Translations under genes and position numbers: made by a program | Notes under the pieces: generated by a model | Told to the model about the DNA's origin: nothing | The model's database searches: none | Seen by the model: the letters and a program-made list of their open reading frames with translations, nothing else | In this document: positions 11,535 to 23,297 of the stretch, one piece after another | Numbering within the stretch: the first letter of the stretch is position 1 | Layout of the letters: each line of letters starts with the position of its first letter | Source: Cryptomeria japonica | Lineage: Eukaryota > Streptophyta > Pinopsida > Cupressales > Cupressaceae | Reading direction: 5' to 3' | NCBI RefSeq assembly: GCF_030272615.1 | Contig: NC_081406.1 | Span: 215,881,497-215,945,496, forward strand | DNA length: 64,000 bases

Positions 11535-12586
11535 TTTTGGTATTTTGGATATGTTGCACTAGTTTTGTCATTGATGTCAACACTTTTCAACAACCATGAA
11601 CACTTGGAGATCTTTGGTTATGTTCACTAGCATGTTTAGTAACTTATGGATAGTCATTGGTATGTGGTTCACTGATAGGCTATATTGTTCACCGGCACTA
11701 AGGATGACTTGGAGATTACTTGGTTATGTCAAAGACATTGTTTGGACACTTTGTTTTGGTGATTTGGTTATTGGTCTAATCGGGTTTGCATATTTGCTAT
11801 TACCAGCAAATAGGTCTAGGTTATGGACCAGCAAGCGTTATCTATTCTAGATCAGCATGACATGTTATGGAGATTATTTGTTATTATTGTAAATGCATTG
11901 ACCCAACATGATGTATCGCATATTTATTCATTTGTAATTGATTTTATTATAATATTCTTTGTAAGCCGACCTACACATTTGGTCTTAGGTTTTGGTATAT
12001 ATGTAAGATCTCATTTGTGATATTGTAGATGGGAATGTAATAATTGTAACAATAGAAGGTATTTCAGTATATTTGAATATAAGCAAAGCTATACACGTAG
12101 ACATCATTTGAAGATTCAAGGAAGGTTTGGAGAAGGCAATCAGAGCTTAACTGGTACTCAATCTAGCATATGAAGATGCTATTTTGAATAGTACATTATC
12201 ATTGGATTTAACCATTCAATTGTAGTCAATGTCACTCTCATTTTGTGATTGAGTAGTGAGCTCTACGCAGTTGGCCTTTCTACATGTGTAGACCCCATAT
12301 TGTACACACATACTATCTGGAGTAGTATCATCTGATTGCGGATAAGGTTTCCCACCGTGGTTTTTCCCCTTATAGGGTTTCCACGTACAAATATATGTGT
12401 TATGTGTTATGGATGTTATTTATCTTTCTATTTCATGCATTAAACTTTACTAGTATTGCAATTAATTGTTAAACTATCAACCGACATAAATTTTGGTTTA
12501 CCGGTATTATGTATTAAGTTATATTTGGGTTGAAATTAATAGACAATTGATTCACCCCCCCTCTCAGTTGCCTCTGGATCTTAACA
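11535..12586 (+). repeat. 3' LTR of Copia-1
   Basis: Second copy of 3604-4657. The terminal TGTTGG has become TTTTGG, and the end reads CTTAACA. It is followed by AAAAC, near-matching the AAAAT before the 5' LTR. Confidence 0.92.
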
Positions 12587-13299
12587 AAAACACTATAGAC
12601 CAGTAGCCTTTTTTGTATCTATTGGGCAGAGCGTCATGCCTCTTCACCTCTTGTAACTGAACTGAAGATATGGAACAATAGTAGAACAAAAAAAAAGAAA
12701 ACAAACAAGGCTCACAAAAAATCTTGCAAGCTATGCAATGACTGCTTATTTGTAGCAAACTAGACTAAAGTTGAACTAAAACATGTGTGACAAACGCACT
12801 TATTGAAAACAACTAAAAATAAATAATAAAAAAATCTATCTACCCTAAGCTAACCAGGAATAGCATTGGATCAAATGAAACCATTAACTGGTTCTGAAAA
12901 GTAGTTGCCCTTTCTTGACAATATGCCATGTTGTGCATGAGTTTGGGAAGCTACAAGAAAAATTAGGCTAAAGATATGCCTTAGACAAACTTGTATAACT
13001 TCTTGAAAGATGAAAAATAGAGTTCCTATCTCCTTCAGTTGGTCTTTCACACTCTCCTCTGTAAATGAAGAAATGATTGGGATGCAAACCCTTTTTATAA
13101 GTTAATGATGTGGATCTTTGGTCTTTAAACCTTCATGTTTAATTGCAAGGATAGTTTGCAATGTGTTGCTATCCTTTTCTCTGGATAAGTACCTAATAGG
13201 ACAACCTCTTGATAGTGTAGGCTTCTATGTAATGCCTAGCTATCCTTGATGAATTATTCCAATCTTATCTTTTGTTTTAGAGGTTAGTTCACACATATC
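12587..13299. other. Non-coding 3' internal region of the gag-only element
   Basis: Lies between the end of the minus-strand gag remnants and the Copia-1 insertion point. I see no protein similarity, RNA gene or repeat. In the reconstructed element it continues into 3567-3603 and then the 3' LTR. A clear polypurine tract is not evident there. Confidence 0.5.
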
Positions 13300-14673
13300 T
13301 TAATCATCATCAACAATTAAAGGATGCTCAACAAACAGATCGACATGAATCACTCCTTTCTCTTGGGTTTGTTGTTCTAGATTGCCAATCATTTCTACAT
13401 CAAATAATAGATCTACCTTTTCATATTGAATATTATCTGCATGTGTTACCTTTTCTGTCATAGGCAAAGATACCATGGCCGGAGGTGCTTGGCTGAAACT
13501 AGGCATTGAAAGAATCTGGTCTTTTTGAAATTGAACCAACAAAGTCTTCATTTGTTGATCCTTTGTTGCCATCACCCTCACAAGATTCTCTTCATAGTAT
13601 CTTCTTCCATCCTCCATCTCCCACTCGCAAAGATGAATCTGATAAGCCAGCTCATCCTCTTCGACACTATCAGCCTATTGTCTAGAAACCATGATATTCT
13701 CTCCTTGTGGTAGATCTTCATCATCTTCTTACCAATTCATGTATACACAAATAGGAATATTTTCCTCAACTTGTGGACCTTTTTACTCATATGTATTCAG
13801 CACTGAATATTTAGAAAACATGCAATTGTGATGCCCATGATGGCTTTGACCTTGGATTCCTTCGGGGTAAGTGTAGTGATTGTGAATCTCAAGTTGGCAA
13901 AGGATTGTCTTCCCTCTATAAGTTTGTAACATATCTTTTAACTCTTGGATTTCCTAAGAAGGGGTTGATAAAGTAAAAACCTGAGGTGTTTCTTGATACT
14001 CTAAGGTTGAAATAGTAGCTATAATTGGGACTGGTAATAGCATATTTGGTTGTCTGGAAGAATTGGCATAAGTTCTTTAGGAGCTAGCTTTCCAGCTAGA
14101 ATTAAACTATCCTCCACTCTAATAGCTATATTAAAAGCATCTAGAAAGGTAAAACCTCCCATAGATTGAATCATTATAGATATATCGCTATTAAGAGATC
14201 TCAAATAATATAAGAAAGCATGGTCATTGGTGGGTCTTACCGATACTGGAATCCTGCTCCATGTTCTTTGGAATCTATCATTCAAACTAGACATGAGCTC
14301 ATGTTGTGCTCTCTTTATTGTAGATATTTGTTTTATTAATAACAGAGTGTTTGACCTATCCTCATAGCATTCATTCAAGGAAGCTCCTAATTGACCCCAG
14401 GTTCTGATAGAAGCTACAGGCAGATGTCTAAACCACTGCATTAAATGACATGGCAAGCAATATGATGGCGACATTCTCCTGTGTGAAATGGTGAACAACA
14501 CATAGTGATGCAATGTCTTTGATGTGATCTATCACCACTATTTGGTCTTCACTAGTGAAATAAGTTAAATTCTTCCATGCAACCAAAGGTATATCATCAT
14601 ATTGTGTCAAAATCAAGGGAGTATCTTGATCAAATGACATGAATGGTTGATTCCTTGGTTGATTTTGAGCCAT
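13300..14673 (-). pseudogene. gag: Gypsy-type gag remnant of the 2.8-kb-LTR element
   Basis: Minus-strand frames give a retrotransposon Gag. The first starts at 14673 (MAQNQPRNQPFMSFDQDTP) and runs to AIILLAMSF. After a frameshift near 14450 it continues with WFRHLPVASIRTWGQL, then VRPTNDHAFLYYLRSLNSD, SIMIQSMGG and AGKLAPKELMP. The WFxxLPxxSIxTWxxL core is characteristic of retrotrans_gag domains. A further frame (13617-13300) has MATKDQQMKTLLVQFQKDQ, a likely coiled coil, and ends VDDD. Frameshifts and stops separate the pieces. No pol follows, suggesting the element depended on a relative for replication enzymes. Confidence 0.78.
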
Positions 14674-14865
14674 CTGAATTAGTGTTGGTACTACGGGTAC
14701 ATCTTTTGAATGCTAATAATATCTGGTCTTGAAAATAGGATCACAAAGTTGCCAGGTATTTGTGCTGAAAACCTTTGAAAGGCTGAAAACTGTTGTTCAA
14801 TACCCAAAACAATACTAGGAAATAAGTCTTCTCTTGAACTGAGGATTAGTTCAGTGTCCAAAAAT

Positions 14866-17747
14866 AGTTGTTACTCAAATTGCACCCGTAATACACAAGC
14901 TGAAAGCTCAAGCAACTTGGTGACACGTGATAATCCTCAAGCATGTGGGTTGCCTATAGTGAGAATTAACCTCCAGATGAAGGGTTGGTTCCCTGTGAAT
15001 AACTCTAAATCTTTACTAAGAAAAGGGATAGGGAAACTAAGAATGAAAATAGAATGACTTGCAAATGCTAAACCAAGGTGAAGCATCAATAAGATATCTC
15101 AAAATGATAGAGATACATTCCTAAGAACACCAATATGCACAAATAGACTTCTGGTTCATAAAACATAAATATTTCATGGAAAGGGTTTAAACTTCAAGAA
15201 ATTGAAAGGAAAGAGAAACTTTCACAATCAACCAAATGAACCAATTTATCACAATGCACAACCTGTGACTTATAAATGAGACATAAAATTTAAAGGTTAT
15301 TTAAACAATAACACAATAAACTAGCTCTCAATCATGAATAAGAAAATGAACTGTAAAGACATAAGGCATAAGATGATAATTTTTATTTAGAATTCTATCA
15401 TAAAACTACATATGAGCTACAAGAATGTATTCCCTACTAAAACCAACCAGAGAAACATCAAGAACTACTGAAGACAGATAAAACTTTTTCACTTTATACA
15501 AAAACCTTCCAAAAGGTAGAGGAAAGATAACTCCAAAATGATTGAAGATCAACTCCCACTAAAAATATCTCTTTTGAAAACTGATCCTCATGTAGAAATA
15601 AAAGCCACCCAAAAAGGCTCAAAATCATGAGAAAACTCATGCAATTCAGTTCAAACTCTTAGTCAACTAAAGGTTGACCCATATGGTGCTCAAAATTAAT
15701 CCTTATCACCTCAAGATCATGAGAAAGACTCATGTAGACTTTCTCGCAAGCTCAAATCAGACCTCAAACTACCTAATGACTTCTCTTCTCATTTTTCATG
15801 GATCCTTGGACATTACCTTGCCTGCCACCACTTTCGGCTTCTAACTATAACTAGCATTTCTTTCTTCATCGGGTCATCGGGTTAGCACTGAAACACTTAT
15901 TCTAATGGCCGATGATATGCTTACATTTCACTTGCTTTTCTATTGGGTCATCAGAGTAGCATCTAAATACTTATTCCGATGTTCGATGACATTTTCCAAA
16001 CTATGCACTCCCTTAGCGGGCCACACTACTTGATTACCTTTGGATCCAACTGGGTTCCACCTAAACTGCCACATCATTAGTCACCAAGTCGCAGTGAGTA
16101 TTTGGTGATCATCTTTTCATTGTGACATAGCGATGACCATTAGGTCCTTCTTGATCACCATTGATCTTCCTTGACTTGCTTGCTAGTTAATCTCTCTGAG
16201 CAGGTCTCTCTTATGCCACGGTGTCGCCACGCATCAACTAGTGGTTTGCTTGCGGGTCCACCTTGTCTAGCCACGTGGACCTGCCACTGGACTTGTTCTA
16301 CCTTGGTTCTTCATCTACTCTCTATCTTGTGGTTCATCCTCATTCATTCTTAGCCCACTTGGATGACCACCTCAACTGCAACATCATTAGTCGCCATGTC
16401 GAATGAGATAACCATTGAGCATCTTCATCATGTGGTATAGTGACAACCGTTGATTTGCCCTCAAACTGCTTGATCTTTAGCACCTTATCTGCTCACCTTT
16501 TCCGCAAGTGCTTTGTCACCAAGTCACGGAGATAACTGGTGAGCTTCTTTCTATAGTGGTATAGTGATAGCCCTTAGATCTTTCGGACTACCATTGATCT
16601 TCCCTCAAATTTCTTGGCCTTTAACCCTAGCTAATCTTCTCTCTTGTGCCACATGTCAACATGTGTCACCCCCTGATTGGCTCATGAGATTCACCTGGGC
16701 ACCACCTATCTGTCAGGCCTACTATGCATCTTGCTCTATTCAATATCATTTTTTCAGCCAAACTACTCCCTCGATGAGCTATTTACCAGTCTCATCGAAC
16801 CTGCAGTTTGATCGATACCTTTATTTTATCAGCGGGACTACTACTGATTTCTTTGATATACCCTATGTCGATGGAACTGAGCTTTTGGTGAAACCTTTTC
16901 AAGACTCATCACGGCCAAGGTCTTCTTGATGTCAATGGAACTAAGCCATGTCACCAACCACTAGACTGCCACATATCTGCCATTTGTCCTTGGTCTTATA
17001 CCCTGTGCTCCGCCATGTCATCAGTCACCAAGTCACAATGATTATTTGATGAGCATCTAACCATCATGACATAACGACAGTCATTGGATTACCATGATCT
17101 ACGTCCAATCTTCCTTACTTGCTTGCTCTTTAGTCTCTACCCGCTAGTTGGTCACAAAATTAGGATGCGTTGAGATGTGTGTGCATGTGAGGTCCACTAG
17201 GCAATGAGCTTGTTCTCGCCAAAACCCCGTAAGCTTTGACACTATAGTTATATGTGACTTTAGTTTTAAATACAAAAATGCTCCTCCGTGCGGCCAATGT
17301 GGGGTAAATGGTCTTCCTACCTAGTGAATGAAAAATTCTTGGAAGTTCTTTGGCCTTTTAAAACCCTCTTTGGCACCCAAGTAAAAAAATTTACATAGGC
17401 TGATTGGATTTGCTCTGAGTTCCTTTTGGCCTTTCATCAGCTACATAGGGGATTCGCCGATACATTTGCCAACATGAATTTACTTGAAGGTTTTAATAGG
17501 CCACGCTATTTCATCTGCAATGGAGCATAAATATCTTTGTGATCTACAACATGCTAAGCTCAACCCTCGTGGGAGACACATTTTAACCCACATGCTATCT
17601 TACTTTCATGTATCTGCACATGAAGCAAACAAGTTAGACAGAAAGAGTGCATTTCTGATTTCTCATTCATGATTTGACCTTTTCAAAATGAATGAATGCA
17701 AGGCTTCATTAGGTCACCAAATTTGGCATGTGAAAAATTTGGTAACA
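14866..17747 (-). repeat. 5' LTR (right copy) of the gag-only element
   Basis: Direct repeat of 774-3566, about 90 bases longer because of small insertions, for example around 16500-16600. Its outer edge GGTAACA is followed by ATGAC, which pairs with ATGAT before the left copy. Its inner edge reads AGTTGTTACTC where the left copy has TGTTGTCACTC, so the terminal base is mutated. Confidence 0.82.
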
Positions 17748-17806
17748 ATGACTTAATTGAAGTGTTGTGTATTCAGATACAGATATAGGTCCACTTTTCA
17801 CACACA
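17748..17806 (+). repeat. Right end of 5' LTR of the Tat-like element
   Basis: Fifty-nine bases from the target duplication ATGAC to CACACA, followed by TTTT and a primer site. With 1-773 it makes up the interrupted 5' LTR of the element whose gag starts at 19883. Confidence 0.6.
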
Positions 17807-17810
17807 TTTT

Positions 17811-17833
17811 TGGCAACCACCGTGGGGCTCGAA
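17811..17833 (+). promoter_or_regulatory. Primer-binding site, tRNA-Lys type
   Basis: TGGCAACCACCGTGGGGCTC plus GAA. By recalled tRNA sequence this matches the complement of the 3' end of plant tRNA-Lys at all but two positions, including the unbroken ACCGTGGGGCTCGAA. The other full primer sites in the window are of the initiator-Met type. Confidence 0.7.
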
Positions 17834-19882
17834 GATTACAGTTTTTGGCCTTGCTGATTAGTCTTTTTTTTTTCCAGATTTCGTCTGCACAGTCTCTGCA
17901 AACTGTCGTATGAGATTTGGTATCACTTAGTACGAGTTTTGAGTTTTTTTGTATGGTTCTGTGGGAATCCTCATATGATATTCTTCTTCTGCCATTTTTT
18001 AAAGTATTTATTCGTCTGGTTCACTGAGAATACTTGTCTAGTTTAGTGAGAATTGTTGTACAAATTTCTGATTTTCTCGTTTCAGAGACATTATACTTTT
18101 TTAGAGTTTTTCTTGAATTGAATTTGATTTACTAATTCTAACCCTGATGTGTCTTCTGTCTATCTAAGAGATTTTCACAACCTAACTGATTTGTTGCAGA
18201 ACTCTTGTCAAAGAATCCATTGATAAAAAACAACATGACTACCGATGCATTATTTTTGCAGGTTGCCTAAGGAGAATCAACTAAACATTGTGTATTCTTT
18301 AATTCATTTCTAGGCATTTAAATTAAGATGTGGTTAATAAACAAATCTTCTTTTCATGTTTGGGAAGAGTCTAAAAGGTAGGAGAGTATGCTCCTGTCTG
18401 CATAGACAATCATAAATCTAGACCCTTGAAGCTTTTCTAGTTTTGAGATTTGTGTTCCTTTAGCATGCCTGTCACAATGGGAAAAAGTAATCACCCTGTG
18501 AGAATGACCCAAGTGAGTAGAACTAAACCCAAGCATTCCAACTCATTATATTAAATAGACCTTTCGAGATTAATGTCTCGAGGGGCAGGATTATTTGAGT
18601 TTTCTCTTTGAGATCTCTCATATTGGCCATTTCAGTTTCAATCATTCTTATGTGACTCTATCTTGTTTTAGTACCTTGTTGGGCTATAGGCCTCAATCGC
18701 GCTTGCATGACTTCAAGGGGTAATTTTGAACAAAAATCCTAATTACTACGAACTTTAAAATAGCAGCTACCCAATTCACCTCCGAAAGAGGGATAATCTT
18801 TGTGCAAGAGAGATAGTAACTCTCCCAAGATACTTGCCATTTTGTGCCCCCATTAGCATTTGGAGTCGGCTAATATGACATTGAGAATCCATTGCATGAG
18901 ATCCAGTAGCCATATTCTGATTAGCTATTGGGTGTGTACCTAAGTCTGCAAGCAAAGGTTTTCTCTCTCAGCCAACTTCCTTAGAATTAGCGTGCTATGT
19001 TTGAAGTCACTTTGGATCTGGCATGTTTGTTGTGTTTTTTAACTGGAAACTGAAAACTAAAACTCTAAAATTGAAAAACAATCAAAACCATCATAAACTC
19101 AGTGGTCAAAACTCTGTCCTTGTTAGAAACTCGTCCCTGTTCTGTCCTGTGTCTTACGAGTCTTATGTTTTGTGATACTACCTACCACTAATTATCGTAT
19201 GAACATTACTAAACTATCATATGATTCTATGTTACTACCCTCATTTTGTCATCTGCGAAGGTCTAAACTGTCATACAAGTTTAAGCAACAACTCATACGA
19301 GAAACTGTCTTTGTCGTTTGAAGGTTAGTAAACTGTCATCTAGGTTATTATATTTTGTCATACAAACCTCTAATTTTGTTAGTCCAGAAGCCTGTCTTTT
19401 TGCATACTTTTCCAAATCTTTCATACTTGCCTAATTAGTCTACAGTGAGCATATATTTGGTCATTTTAATCTTGAGCATAAAAAATCTTGATAGTGTACC
19501 CCTGTCATTGTGTTACACAAATTTGTCGATTATATCTTAGCTAGTTCAATCAAACCCTCATAAATTTGATCAATCTAATCTACTTAGATCACATCTTACA
19601 TAGGATAGATCATTCCTGAAACCATACTTGTTCTTCATCTCCTTAATTAAACCTCAAACGAACAACTAGCTCCTTCTTAATCTTGACTTCTACATCACTC
19701 CTAGCTCTTGGTCAGATCAATTGTAAATACCTATTCAAACCAAAAGTTCTTGTAAGACAACTGCAAAAGGTAAGGGACAACCCTTTTCATCGCAAGCTAA
19801 TCCATTCTTTATAGAATATCCAGTCTTTGACAAACCTTCAACGTCAAGTATACCAATTTTTTATCAACCCTTCTCTCCCACC
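17834..19882 (+). other. Long untranslated leader of the Tat-like element
   Basis: Two kilobases between primer site and gag with no convincing frame. Long leaders are usual in Tat/Ogre-like Gypsy elements. The word AAACTGTC(A/G)TA and close variants recur at about 17907, 19209, 19267, 19304 and 19330, some next to CATACGAG or CGTATGAG. I see no gene or RNA here. Confidence 0.5.
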
Positions 19883-21580
19883 ATGTCTAGAGAGAGGCAA
19901 GAAAGAGAAGCTGCTAAATGCAATACTCATGATAATATTAGCACCCATGCTACTGAAAGTGACTCCTCATCTAGCAAGTCCAAAAATTTTCAACCTACAG
20001 AAGCTGCTATAAATAACTGTCAAAATGCTAAGGATTTCCAAAAAATGATGAAAATTATCATGGTGAGAGAAAAAGAAGAGCATTCTATAGAGTTGGAAAA
20101 ACAAGGTGCTAAACTTCCCATTGATTATAACATTCAAAGCCTTATAACTAAAGAAGAAGATACTCCATTAATGATGGTAAACAAACAATTGCAAGCATTA
20201 CAAACTGAAATCAATGAATTGAAAAACAAGGATAAATCATCTACAAAGTATTCTTTGGACATGATCTACCCATTCCCATTTGACAAGAACCTTTACATGG
20301 ATCCATTTCCTTCAAGAGTGGAGATTCCTAAGTTTGACAAATATGATGGTAACTCAGATCCTCAAGACCATGTCTAAGAATTTTGTGCTTTATGTATGGA
20401 GTTCATGCACGAATAGACATATCTCATGCACCTCTTTCCAAGAAGTTTAGGAGAACAAGCTATAGAATGGTTTTCAAGCATGCCTATGGGAATTAAATCT
20501 TTTGAATAACTAGTTGAATTATTTCTATAACAATATTCATATAGTATTCATCATCCAGTCACAATGATCAAGCTTTGTAATACCAAATAGAAGATAGGAG
20601 AACCTTTTCTCACTTTTCTTTAGCGTTGGAGAAAGATGTTCTCTAGATATTCACGACCCATTCTTGATTCTGAGAAGATGGACATCTTTGTCAATAATCT
20701 AATTACTGGGTTGAAATATAATATCCAAATGCATGTATACTCTTCATTCAACAAGATGTTGGACAACACTCTCAAAATGGAAGACATGCTTGTAAGGAAA
20801 GAAGATATATCACTTTATAAAGAAACACATCAAGGCTCTAGTTCCAAAGAGAAGAACAAATACTAGAAATACGACAAAGATAATAATAGAAATGTTGTTA
20901 ATAACAGAGCGGTTGATAATATCAAACCAAAATCAAAACCCATAGTATTCAATTTGACTAGCAAAACACAAGCCCTCAAAGCAGCTAAAAGCGTTGCAGA
21001 AAATCCACCTAAGAAATCAAAAGAGTGGTTTAAGGAGAAGCCTTGGGTTTCAAAACCTAAACATGATTTTACTCCTCTGGGAGAATCCTATGAGTCATCT
21101 CTTAAGACCCTATTGGCTAATGAACTGATCACATTGCTTGACAAATCCAAGCCATATGATCTTGAGGTCAAACCCAAATAGTGGAGGGAAAATGAGTACT
21201 GTGAATATCATCGAAACAAGGGTCATCCAAAAAATAAGTGCATGAAACTCAAACACAAGATTCAAGACCTTATCAATGCTAGCAAAATTGTTGTTGGAAA
21301 TCATGCAACCAATGTTGATCACAAAGCTTTCAAAGATCCCTTACCTACTTATGAGTAGGGTGATTCCTCGAAATCTAGGGGAGGTGGAAAAGTCAATGAC
21401 ACCTATGCCAACAATAATAATGTGATCAAAATGCTTGAACCTTCCCAATTTGAATATTGCAATGTTATCATAGTCAAAGATAAACAAAACAAAATGTGAA
21501 CTGTGAATGTCATGACCCATGCTCAAAAAAGGTTACTCTTAAAGGAACTAGTTCCTCCTCTCCTGATTAGACATCATCAA
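19883..21580 (+). pseudogene. gag: Tat-like Gypsy gag
   Basis: A single frame with stops encodes a long Gag. Landmarks in order: a Ser/Gln-rich N-terminus, a Lys/Glu-rich coiled-coil-like stretch, YPFPFDKNLY and VEIPKFDKYDGNSDPQDHV (the Tat-type entry to the Gag core), AIEWFSSMP, RYSRPILDSEKMD, then an H/C-rich motif YCEYHRNKGHPKNKCMKL. Stops include TAA at 20375 and TAG at 21179, with several between 20400 and 20640, many where relatives have Gln. The motif order matches Tat/Ogre Gag. The product would have coated element RNA, but it cannot be made from this copy. Confidence 0.82.
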
Positions 21581-21699
21581 ATCCATTAACAACATCAAAC
21601 CTATCGACTTATTCACATAAACAACTAGATACGATCACGACTAAATCTAAATAGTTGGCTTCATCATCTTCTTCTAGTTACAACATTGTTGACAATTAA

Positions 21700-22485
21700 A
21701 ATGAACTACCGCTCAAATCTCCATTCTTGAACTACTTAAAATCTCTTATGCTCATAGAGATTCCAGACAAAGCTTTGCTCGCTACTAACATCCCTAAAGA
21801 CTTAGATTTGGGTTAGTTTCAATCTATGGTGGGTCACCTGACTTCACCTCACTACCTATCCTTCTCTGAAGAAGATGACAATTCCCTGAATCATCCACAT
21901 AACTAGCCATTGTACATTGAAGCTATGATCCATAAGCATTGAGTCAAGCATGTTTCGATAGATGGAGGCACTGGGTTGAATATTTGTACCTACAATTTAC
22001 TGATGCAATTGGGATTTTCTGATAATGTCATTGATCCAACAAAGAAAATAACAATCAAAGCTTACGATGAAGAAGAAAGAACCTCTAAGGGTCTGGTACT
22101 ATTACTGATTAGGGTGGCACTTGTAGAAAGAGATATTATTTGTTAGGTGCTTGATCTTCCTCTATCCTACAACATCTTGTTGGGAAAACCATGGATTCAC
22201 GAAATGCAAGAAGTGCCATCTAGTTACCACCAATGTTTGAAATTTCCCTACAATGTAGTTGAATTCAGTGTTCCTGCTGATACAACCTACACCTGTAATG
22301 CTTTAAAATAGTGTGTTGATACCCTTGTTCCTCATAACAAATCAGCCTCTGCAGCTAAAAGTTTAGAAACTTTGATGAAAGACGGAAAAGAAATTGAAAA
22401 TAATAGGTACTGGCTTGAATGGATACAAGATAGAACTTGTACTCTCACTAATGTCTCTTCCACCATTACCAAGATAGTCTAGAAA
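21700..22485 (+). pseudogene. pol: Tat-like aspartic protease
   Basis: Frame with SFSEEDD, YIEAMIH, then the active-site region VSIDGGTGLNICTYNLL, where relatives have (V/I)DGGSGLN. It is followed by ITIKAYDEEERTSKG and the flap/C-terminal block [20 protein letters not shown], ending [12 protein letters not shown]. This is the retropepsin of Tat-lineage Gypsy elements and would cleave the polyprotein. In-frame stops occur, for example TAG at 22144 before VLDLPLSYN, where relatives have Gln, and TAG at 22309. Confidence 0.85.
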
Positions 22486-22559
22486 ACCATCTGAGGCTAT
22501 GAAGCCACAAACTTCAACTACAAACATCATCTATGATAGTATTTTTGTATAGTCCTCTA

Positions 22560-23297
22560 CTTCCCTTGTGGATGAAATAGAAGAGGCGACTATTCTCAAA
22601 TGAATTTTCAAAGAAGAGAGTGAAAATAGAGAAGGGAAACACTGTGATATTTCCCCTGAACAAAATGGTCCAGGCTATAAGATGATTCAATGCATGGGAT
22701 ATTCAGGTACCGGTCCTCTAGGAAAGCACCTAGAAGGAATTATCAAACATATCAAGCTGCAAACTAAGTCTACAAATGATAAAACTGGACTCGAATACCA
22801 TCTAGAGGAGTCATCAAATAAAAAACACACTTCTCATCAATAGCCTAAGTGGAGGAAAAAGATACTACATAAAACATCACAAGAAGTAAATACTCATCAA
22901 ACTCAGGAAGACCATGAGAAAGAACAAGAAGAACTGGCAATCAAGAGAGAAGAAGCAACTTGTAATCCTAACTATATCAGTAGTAACACTAGAAGAAGTA
23001 TATGTTCCAGAAGAGATAAGAGAAGAGGTGGAAGGAATTAAAGACGTGTTTGCACCACTAAACATTCCTGTCACATATATGGGAAGAATGCAAGAAAAGG
23101 ATTCAGAAAATGACTTGAATGGGTATGAATGGGGTCTAGAGCCTCTATCAAATACATCTACTGAATAAACTCCTGAAGAACCTACTGATATCATAGACGA
23201 AGCACAAGAGATAATACGCTTGAAGCTGTAACGAGAAATAAAGAAAATCAGACTAAAAAGACAAGAAGATTATGAACAACAACTAAAAGAAGGAAAA
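22560..23297 (+). pseudogene. Tat-like region with G-patch motif, cut by the chromovirus
   Basis: Encodes GPGYKMIQCMGYSGTGPLGK at 22667-22726, followed by HLEGIIKHI. The Gly spacing fits a G-patch, an RNA-binding motif also found downstream of some retroviral proteases. An acidic, Lys/Glu-rich linker follows (DHEKEQEELAIKREE, then VTLEEVYVPEEIREE). The region is broken by stops and frameshifts and is interrupted at 23298 by the chromovirus. It resumes at 31023. Confidence 0.68.

Larger units (their letters stand above)
3604..12586 (+). mobile_element. Complete Copia retrotransposon (Copia-1) with nested solo LTR
   Basis: The LTRs (3604-4657, 11535-12586) enclose a tRNA-iMet-type primer site, gag, protease, integrase, RT and RNase H in Copia order, and a polypurine tract. 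Flanks are AAAAT and AAAAC, a near-perfect 5-bp duplication. Pol is in one frame from 5029 to 11159 once the insertion at 6909-9221 is taken out. It carries one frameshift near 5025 and several in-frame stops, so it is dead. RT wording ([14 protein letters not shown]) and the doubled polypurine tract recall the SIRE group, but I cannot place the lineage firmly. Confidence 0.93.
774..17747 (-). mobile_element. Gag-only Gypsy-like element with 2.8-kb LTRs, interrupted by a Copia element
   Basis: Two direct copies of a 2.8-kb repeat (774-3566 and 14866-17747) flank a region whose only recognisable coding is gag remnants on the minus strand. The repeat begins TGTTGTCACTC at the left copy and both copies end GGTAACA. 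Flanking pentamers ATGAT and ATGAC differ by one transition and fit a target duplication. Read on the minus strand, the right copy is the 5' LTR, gag begins about 195 bases later, and the left copy is the 3' LTR. No protease, RT or integrase is seen, so the element was probably non-autonomous. A Copia element (3604-12586) sits close to the 3' LTR. The lineage within Gypsy is not settled. Confidence 0.7.
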
